Positions 6,514-10,048 of a stretch of DNA of 10,048 nucleotides are shown one piece after another (positions within the stretch are counted from its first letter, which is position 1; every line of letters begins with the position of its first letter). The notes under the pieces were generated by a model that was not told where the DNA came from, did no database searches, and saw only the letters and a list, made by a program, of their open reading frames with translations. The position numbers and the translations under genes are program-made. Location of the stretch: assembly GCA_021205585.1 (NCBI GenBank), contig JAJPXI010000157.1:1-10048 (forward strand). The letters are read 5' to 3'. This DNA is from Oscillospiraceae bacterium. GTDB taxonomy: Bacteria > Bacillota > Clostridia > Oscillospirales > Oscillospiraceae.

Positions 6514-8420
6514 AGCGCCTCCAGCTCCTCCAGCCACAGGGCGGCCGCGGCGTCGGAGGGCATCCGCCAGTCCCCCCTGGGGCTCAACGCCACCGAGGCC
6601 ACCTTCGGCCCATCGGGCAGGCAGGAGCGCTTGAACTGCTGGGAGAAAAAGCGCCGGAAGAACACCTTTTCCCATTTCAAAATGGTCTCCCGGTCATAGC
6701 GGCGGGCAAAGGCCTGCTCCGCCAGGCGGAGGATTTTCCTGGGGGGGAAGCCCCAGCGCATGGCGTAGTACAGGAAGAAGTCGTGCAGCTCGTAGGGCCC
6801 CACTAGCTCCTCCGTCACCTGGCCCACCCGGCCGTCCACGGCGGGCAGCAGCTCCGGGGAGACGGGGGTGTCCAGAATATCGGCCAGCACCTGGGACAGC
6901 TGGGGCTGGCTCTCGGCCTTGTCCCCGCAGATGTGGCTCACCAGGTAGCGCACCAGGGTTTTGGGGATGGAGGCGTTGACGCCGTACATGCTGATGTGGT
7001 CACCCGCGTAGGTACACCAGCCCAGGGCCAGCTCCGACAAATCCCCCGTGCCGATGACCAGTCCGCCGGTCTGGTTGGCAATGTCCATCAGCACCTGGGT
7101 GCGCTCCCTGGCCTGGCCGTTTTCAAAGGTCACGTCCAAATCGGCCATGTCCTGGCCGATGTCCTGGAAGTGCTGGCGCACCGCCGCGCCGATGTGGATG
7201 CGCCGCAGGGTGCAGCCCAGCTGGGTGGCCAGCTCCACCGCGTTGTTTTTCGTGCGCTCGGTGGTGCCGAAGCAGGGCATGGTGACGGCGATTATGTCCT
7301 CCGCCGGGCGGCCCAGCAGCCGCATGGCCAGCCGGGTGATCAGAATGGCCAGGGTGGAGTCCAGCCCCCCGGACAGGCCCACCACGGCGGTTTTCGCGCC
7401 GGTGTGCTCCAGCCGCTTTTTCAGCCCCAGGGCGGCGATGCGCAGAATCTCGTCGCACCGCTGGGCGCGCTTTTCCGCATCCGCCGGGACGAAGGGGGCG
7501 GGGGAGACGGGCCGGGTCAAAGTGGCGGTGGTTTTCTCCAGGTGGAAGGGGATCTCCTCGCAGGGGCGGGCACGGGGGGCCAGGGCCCCGGTGCGGCGGC
7601 GCTCGCAGTCCAGCCGGTACACGTCCACCTCGGACAGGGTCAGTCCCGTCGCGAAGCGGCGCTGGGCCAGGATAGCGCCGTTTTCCGCAATCATATTGTG
7701 CCCGCCGAAGACCACGTCGGTGGTGGACTCCCCCTCGCCGGCGCTGGCGAACACATAGCCGCAGGTCAGCCGGGCCGACTGGCTGCGCACCAGCTGGCGG
7801 CGGTACTCCGCCTTGCCCACCACCTCGTTGGAGGCCGACAGGTTCAGGATGACGCTGGCCCCCGCCTCCGCCAGACGGCGGGAGGGCGGGTCGGCCACCC
7901 ATAAATCCTCGCACAGCTCCACCCCCACCGCCAGCTCCGGCAGCTCTTCACAGCGGAACACCAGCCCCGTGCCGAACGGGGCCTCCTGGCCGCAAAGGGC
8001 GATAGGGCGGACGTCCTCCGGCGCGGGGGTGAACCAGCGCTTTTCGTAAAACTCACCGTAATTGGGCAGATGGGTCTTGGGGACGACGCCTAAGATTTTG
8101 CCCCCCTGCACCACGGCGGCGCAGTTGTACAGCCGCCCCTCCAGCCGGAGGGGCAGCCCCACGGCGGTCAGCACGTCCAGATTCCTGGTGGCGTCCAGAA
8201 TGGTCTCCAGCGCCTCCTCCGCACCCCGGAGCAGGGTGTCCTGCAAAAACAGGTCCCCGCAGGTGTAGCCGCACAGACACAGCTCCGGCAGGGCCAGCAC
8301 CCGCGCCCCCTGGGCGGCGGCCTGGCGCATCAGCTGAAAAATCTGCTCCGCGTTATACCGGCAGTCGGCCACCTTGATTTCCGGCGTCCCCGCCGCCGCT
8401 TTGATAAAACCGTCGCGCAT
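6510..8420 (-). CDS. nadE: Glutamine-dependent NAD+ synthetase
   Basis: A cytoplasmic enzyme that amidates nicotinic acid adenine dinucleotide to NAD+ using ATP and glutamine; 636 residues, in the range of the long two-domain form. The N-terminal nitrilase-type glutaminase domain (about 1-290) shows the Glu-Lys-Cys triad: Glu46 in ALPELCLCGYT, Lys115 in VVPKTHLPNYGEF, Cys170 in VELCEDLWV. All three sit six residues before the Mycobacterium tuberculosis triad (52, 121, 176, from memory). The C-terminal synthetase domain starts near 320 with the pyrophosphate loop SGGLDS (350-355). GTGDLSELALGWCTYAGDH and NASIPKTLVRYL then follow. The start ATG at 8420 has GAGGTGA with a 6-nt spacer. First gene of an operon with two CHR transporter genes. 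A palindrome over its -10 may be regulatory. Confidence 0.97.
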   Translation of the reverse strand: MRDGFIKAAAGTPEIKVADCRYNAEQIFQLMRQAAAQGARVLALPELCLCGYTCGDLFLQDTLLRGAEEALETILDATRNLDVLTAVGLPLRLEGRLYNCAAVVQGGKILGVVPKTHLPNYGEFYEKRWFTPAPEDVRPIALCGQEAPFGTGLVFRCEELPELAVGVELCEDLWVADPPSRRLAEAGASVILNLSASNEVVGKAEYRRQLVRSQSARLTCGYVFASAGEGESTTDVVFGGHNMIAENGAILAQRRFATGLTLSEVDVYRLDCERRRTGALAPRARPCEEIPFHLEKTTATLTRPVSPAPFVPADAEKRAQRCDEILRIAALGLKKRLEHTGAKTAVVGLSGGLDSTLAILITRLAMRLLGRPAEDIIAVTMPCFGTTERTKNNAVELATQLGCTLRRIHIGAAVRQHFQDIGQDMADLDVTFENGQARERTQVLMDIANQTGGLVIGTGDLSELALGWCTYAGDHISMYGVNASIPKTLVRYLVSHICGDKAESQPQLSQVLADILDTPVSPELLPAVDGRVGQVTEELVGPYELHDFFLYYAMRWGFPPRKILRLAEQAFARRYDRETILKWEKVFFRRFFSQQFKRSCLPDGPKVASVALSPRGDWRMPSDAAAALWLEELEAL

Positions 8421-8442
8421 GAGAAATCACCTCGATTAGATT

Positions 8443-8477
8443 GGTATAAGCATACCCCATTTTCATCAAAAACGCAA
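8443..8477 (-). promoter_or_regulatory. Candidate nadE promoter with palindrome over the -10
   Basis: On the minus strand TTGCGT (8477-8472) and TATGCT (8454-8449) are separated by 17 bp, upstream of the nadE ribosome site. The hexamers are only moderate matches. The -10 is embedded in the inverted repeat GGTAT-N4-ATACC (8443-8456), which could be an operator or a leader hairpin. Confidence 0.4.
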
Positions 8478-8481
8478 TCCC

Positions 8482-8678
8482 CTGCGCGCGGTGTCACGGA
8501 AATCAATTTTGCCATCAATATGTGAACCCTACTATCGAAAAGAGCCGGATTATGCAACTGTCACAAATGAGAAAGTGTGGAGTTCTATCTGATTGTCACC
8601 CGGGCAGCATAGCCGCCCGGCCTTCGCTAAAAATAAGCCCCCGGCTTATTTTCAAAATTGATTTCCGTGTCTGCGCGC
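8482..8678. repeat. Inverted-repeat-bounded element (MITE-like or structured noncoding DNA)
   Basis: CACGGAAATCAATTTTG (8495-8511) is repeated in perfect inverted orientation at 8653-8669, bounding 175 bp. Just outside, CTGCGCGC occurs as a direct repeat at 8482-8489 and 8671-8678, 5 bp and 1 bp from the inverted repeat. Inside are a hairpin CCGGGC/GCCCGG (8600-8605 with 8615-8620) and a 10-bp stem AAAATAAGCC/GGCTTATTTT with a CCC loop (8630-8652). TGTCAC occurs three times (8492, 8559, 8594). The interior is less GC-rich than flanking genes, and the 64-codon plus-strand frame from 8522 has no known motif. This fits a small non-autonomous insertion or a dispersed structured repeat; no transposase is present. 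Confidence 0.5.
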
Positions 8679-8714
8679 CCGCCGGGACGGCCTGGAGGAC
8701 ATCCGGCGGTTTTT
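8679..8714 (+). terminator. Terminator-like hairpin upstream of uppP
   Basis: CCGCCGG (8679-8685) pairs with CCGGCGG (8703-8709) around a 17-nt loop, followed by five T (8710-8714). It points toward uppP although no plus-strand gene precedes it, so it would end a transcript from the inverted-repeat element or antisense transcription from nadE. It overlaps the edge of the 8671-8678 direct repeat region. Confidence 0.45.
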
Positions 8715-8738
8715 GAACCGGCAGCGGCCGCGCGGTCA

Positions 8739-8841
8739 AATTTTTTTGTTTTTTTGTGTAGAAATTATTTTCCTGTTGTGGTAATATAAATAGGAACAGG
8801 GGAGAAGCGTCTCCCTATAAAAAATTGTCAGAGGTGCTGAT
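8739..8841 (+). promoter_or_regulatory. AT-rich uppP upstream region and leader
   Basis: After the terminator the sequence turns AT-rich, with two T7 runs (8741-8755) and TATAAA at 8785-8790 as the best -10. No good -35 lies at the right distance, so the promoter is only approximate. Downstream, GGGAGA/TCTCCC with an AGCG loop (8800-8815) is a small leader hairpin. GAGGTG at 8831-8836 is the ribosome site, 5 nt before the ATG. Confidence 0.35.
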
Positions 8842-9666
8842 ATGTCCTATTTGGAAGCGATTGTACTTGGATTTGTCCAGGGGGTGGCGGAGTTTTTGCC
8901 CATCTCCAGTTCTGGACACCTCTCCCTGCTGGAGAGCTGGATGGGGATGGAGGAGCCGGACAACCTGTTTAACGTGCTGCTCCACTTCGCCACGCTGGTG
9001 GCCGTCTGCATCGCCTATTGGGGCGACGTGGTGGGCATGGTGAAGGAGTTCTTCCTGGGCGCGGGGGCGCTGATCTCCCGCAAGCCGATGGAAAAGCCCG
9101 TCCCGCCGGCCCGCCGCCTGGTGCTGATGGTCATCGTGGCCACCCTGCCGCTGGTGGTGGTGCTGCCGGTGGAGGACAGGGTGGAATTTTTGGGAAGCAG
9201 TACGCTGTTCGTGGGCTTCGCCCTGCTGGCTACGGGGGTGATCCTCTTTGTGTCCGACCGGCTGAGCCGGGGGCGCAGGGACGTGAAAACCATCCGGGTG
9301 CGGGACGCGCTGCTGGTGGGCTGCGCCCAGGCGGTGGCCGTGATTCCCGGCCTGTCCCGCTCCGGCTGCACCATCTCCGCCGGTATGGCCGTGGGCCTGG
9401 ATCGCACCTTCGCCGTGCGCTTTTCCTTCCTGCTCAGCCTGCCGGCGGTGCTGGGGGCCACGCTGCTGAAGGTGGTCTCCGTGGCCGCCGAGGGGGTGGA
9501 TGCCTCTTTGCTCCCCATGTACATCGTGGGCATGATTGTGGCCGGTGTGGTGGGCTATTTCGCCATCTGCCTGGTCAACCTGCTGGCCCAGAAGAATAAA
9601 TTCGGCCGCTTCGCCTACTACTGCTGGGCCATCGGCCTTGTAGCTGTTATTACCAGCTTTCTGTGA
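8842..9666 (+). CDS. uppP: Undecaprenyl-diphosphatase UppP (BacA family)
   Basis: A polytopic membrane enzyme of 274 residues that dephosphorylates undecaprenyl diphosphate to the lipid carrier phosphate needed for peptidoglycan and other wall polymers; overproduction of this family gives bacitracin resistance. Both catalytic motifs are intact: QGVAEFLPISSSGH at 13-26 with Gln13-xxx-Glu17 and His26, and PGLSRSGCT at 169-177 with Arg173 (Arg174 in Escherichia coli). The remainder is mostly hydrophobic helices, including LVLMVIVATLPLVVVLPV and LPMYIVGMIVAGVVGYFAI. Full length, start ATG 8842 with GAGGTG at 5-nt spacing. It is divergent from nadE and ends in its own terminator, so it is probably monocistronic. 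A housekeeping role is more likely than a dedicated resistance role in this context. Confidence 0.96.
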   Translation: MSYLEAIVLGFVQGVAEFLPISSSGHLSLLESWMGMEEPDNLFNVLLHFATLVAVCIAYWGDVVGMVKEFFLGAGALISRKPMEKPVPPARRLVLMVIVATLPLVVVLPVEDRVEFLGSSTLFVGFALLATGVILFVSDRLSRGRRDVKTIRVRDALLVGCAQAVAVIPGLSRSGCTISAGMAVGLDRTFAVRFSFLLSLPAVLGATLLKVVSVAAEGVDASLLPMYIVGMIVAGVVGYFAICLVNLLAQKNKFGRFAYYCWAIGLVAVITSFL

Positions 9667-9669
9667 CCC

Positions 9670-9720
9670 CGCGTCTGCTGCCGGACGCGCCCGGCGGAGC
9701 CGCCCCTGTGTACAGGCGCG
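9670..9720 (+). other. GC-rich nested hairpins after uppP
   Basis: CGCGTC/GACGCG (9670-9675 with 9684-9689) and the overlapping CGCGCC/GGCGCG (9686-9691 with 9715-9720) are alternative stems; CCTGTGTACAGG lies within the second. There is no T-tract here. They precede the true terminator and may protect the mRNA 3' end. Confidence 0.4.
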
Positions 9721-9728
9721 GGAAACCA

Positions 9729-9772
9729 AAAAGCCCGCTCCGGCGGGACGGGCGGGCTTTTCGGCGTTTTTT
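9729..9772 (+). terminator. Intrinsic terminator of uppP
   Basis: AAAAGCCCGC (9729-9738) pairs perfectly with GCGGGCTTTT (9752-9761); the 13-nt loop can add CCG/CGG. A second T-run (9767-9772) follows after CGGCG. The A-tract on the other side would let it work on both strands. Confidence 0.9.
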
Positions 9773-9793
9773 ACAAACTTTTTGGATTACCTC

Positions 9794-9822
9794 TTTACAA
9801 GCGTTGTAAACGGGTGTATAAT
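9794..9822 (+). promoter_or_regulatory. Strong sigma-A type promoter with a palindromic -35 region
   Basis: TTTACA (9794-9799), a 17-bp spacer and a perfect TATAAT (9817-9822) predict a start near 9829-9831. The -35 is the left half of the perfect palindrome TTTACAA-GCG-TTGTAAA (9794-9810), which would place a bound repressor across the -35 and spacer. Another TTTACAA half-site is at 9770-9776. No known regulator is assigned. Confidence 0.82.
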
Positions 9823-9829
9823 GTAACCG

Positions 9830-10017
9830 ATACTCCGTAGAAATTCCATAAAGATGCGGATGGCTGTTTGGCGGCGTCAGCGCCTTGCGGTTCGCATAGA
9901 GTGTAGAGCTCTCTCATACCCGGCGGCTTCTCAGCCGTGCTGCAGGAAACTGCAGGGTCATGTTCAAGAATGTGGCTGAAATTTCCTGCGGGGGGGGGGG
10001 GGAACTGAGGTTTTTTT
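9830..10017 (+). ncRNA. Candidate structured noncoding RNA or mRNA leader, family unknown
   Basis: The strong promoter is followed by no convincing plus-strand ORF but by a foldable RNA. Bases 9833-9845 pair with 9980-9993 in a 13-bp closing stem with one bulged C and two T-G pairs. Between them lie ATGCG/CGCAT (9854-9858 with 9893-9897) enclosing GGCG-TCAG-CGCC; a stem at 9903-9919; CGGCT-TCTC-AGCCG (9924-9937); CTGCAG-GAAA-CTGCAG (9940-9955); and GTCATGTT-CAAG-AATGTGGC (9957-9976). A competing stem pairs 9942-9949 with 9982-9989, so two states are possible. Thirteen G and then T7 (10011-10017) follow. It could be an independent RNA (6S-like) or a riboswitch leader of a gene past the window; I recognise no known consensus. 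The fold was made by eye. Confidence 0.5.
9990..10002 (+). repeat. Homopolymer of 13 G
   Basis: Thirteen consecutive G overlap the 3' strand of the candidate RNA closing stem and precede AACTGAGG-T7. Runs this long are prone to replication slippage and to sequencing or assembly length error, so the true length may differ or vary in the population. Confidence 0.9.
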
Positions 10018-10048
10018 ACCAACGGGGTTTTTGGTGTAACCGAGATGC
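10018..10048 (+). other. Unassigned 3' edge with a small hairpin and repeat
   Basis: ACCAA (10018-10022) can pair with TTGGT (10031-10035). TGTAACCGA (10035-10043) repeats the 9 bases at 9822-9830, at the start of the candidate RNA. No gene is visible before the window ends. Confidence 0.3.

Noticed and set aside
6933..7904. Plus-strand frame of 323 codons within nadE
   Set aside because: Repetitive composition and complete overlap with the intact nadE active-site domains mark it as a shadow.
8522..8716. 64-codon plus-strand ORF inside the inverted-repeat element
   Set aside because: No ribosome site, it crosses the repeat arm and the terminator hairpin, and its codons are explained by the structured repeat.
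8815..9729. Minus-strand frame of 304 codons opposite uppP
   Set aside because: His/Gln/Gly-rich antisense translation; uppP has both catalytic motifs on the other strand.
9830..10017. Retron msr-msd RNA
   Set aside because: The paired ends resemble a1/a2, but there is no long msd hairpin or clear branching-G motif, and no reverse transcriptase is visible in the window.
9795..10022. 75-codon minus-strand ORF over the candidate RNA
   Set aside because: It runs through the G-tract (a poly-Pro run), hairpins and the promoter; no motif or good ribosome site.
10018..10048. T-box antiterminator sequence at GGTGTAACCGAG
   Set aside because: It departs from the TGGNACCGCG core and the upstream RNA lacks Stem I landmarks.
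1..10048. CRISPR array, tRNA, rRNA, phage or transposase genes
   Set aside because: I saw no regularly spaced repeats, no tRNA cloverleaf or CCA end, no rRNA sequence, and no integrase or transposase motifs.

Overview
The window reads as chromosome from an endospore-forming, high-GC member of the Clostridia (Bacillota). The evidence is a PolC-type replicase, a complete spoIIAA-spoIIAB-sigF sporulation operon, strong purine-rich Shine-Dalgarno sites, AT-rich intergenic promoters and GC-rich coding DNA. Gut Oscillospiraceae (Flavonifractor/Intestinimonas-like) would fit, but the genus is a guess. The genes are ordinary core genes; the unusual material lies between them.

Layout. Bases 2-1585 (+) are the C-terminal third of polC, whose 5' end is outside the window. 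A very strong hairpin terminator follows. The sigma-F operon lies at 1707-3247 (+): SpoIIAA (anti-anti-sigma), SpoIIAB (anti-sigma kinase) and SigF, the last two overlapping by 4 bp. Terminator structures end this unit. A clear sigma-A type promoter then drives a Na+/phosphate cotransporter with a C-terminal PhoU-like domain (3497-5305, +). A long bidirectional hairpin separates it from a convergent minus-strand operon of nadE (glutamine-dependent NAD synthetase) and two half-size chromate-transporter (CHR) proteins; each junction in that operon is a 4-bp GTGA overlap. A 421-bp divergent spacer between nadE and uppP holds a roughly 175-bp element bounded by a 17-bp perfect inverted repeat and near-flanked by 8-bp direct repeats, then a terminator-like hairpin. 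uppP (undecaprenyl-diphosphatase) occupies 8842-9666 (+) and ends in a strong terminator.

The last roughly 250 bases have no convincing ORF. They carry a near-consensus promoter (TTTACA-17-TATAAT) whose -35 lies inside a 17-bp palindrome, followed by about 165 nt that can fold into a closed multi-hairpin RNA. The 3' closing strand of that RNA runs into a run of 13 G, followed by seven T. This is the best candidate for an undescribed element: a structured ncRNA or leader (riboswitch or 6S-like not excluded) with a slippage-prone homopolymer. I could not assign it to a known family by eye.

How the genes relate. SpoIIAA, SpoIIAB and SigF form the forespore partner-switching circuit. PolC, NadE and UppP are housekeeping (replication, NAD, cell-wall lipid carrier). 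The phosphate and CHR transporters are accessory ion carriers. Apart from the two operons, no shared pathway is evident.
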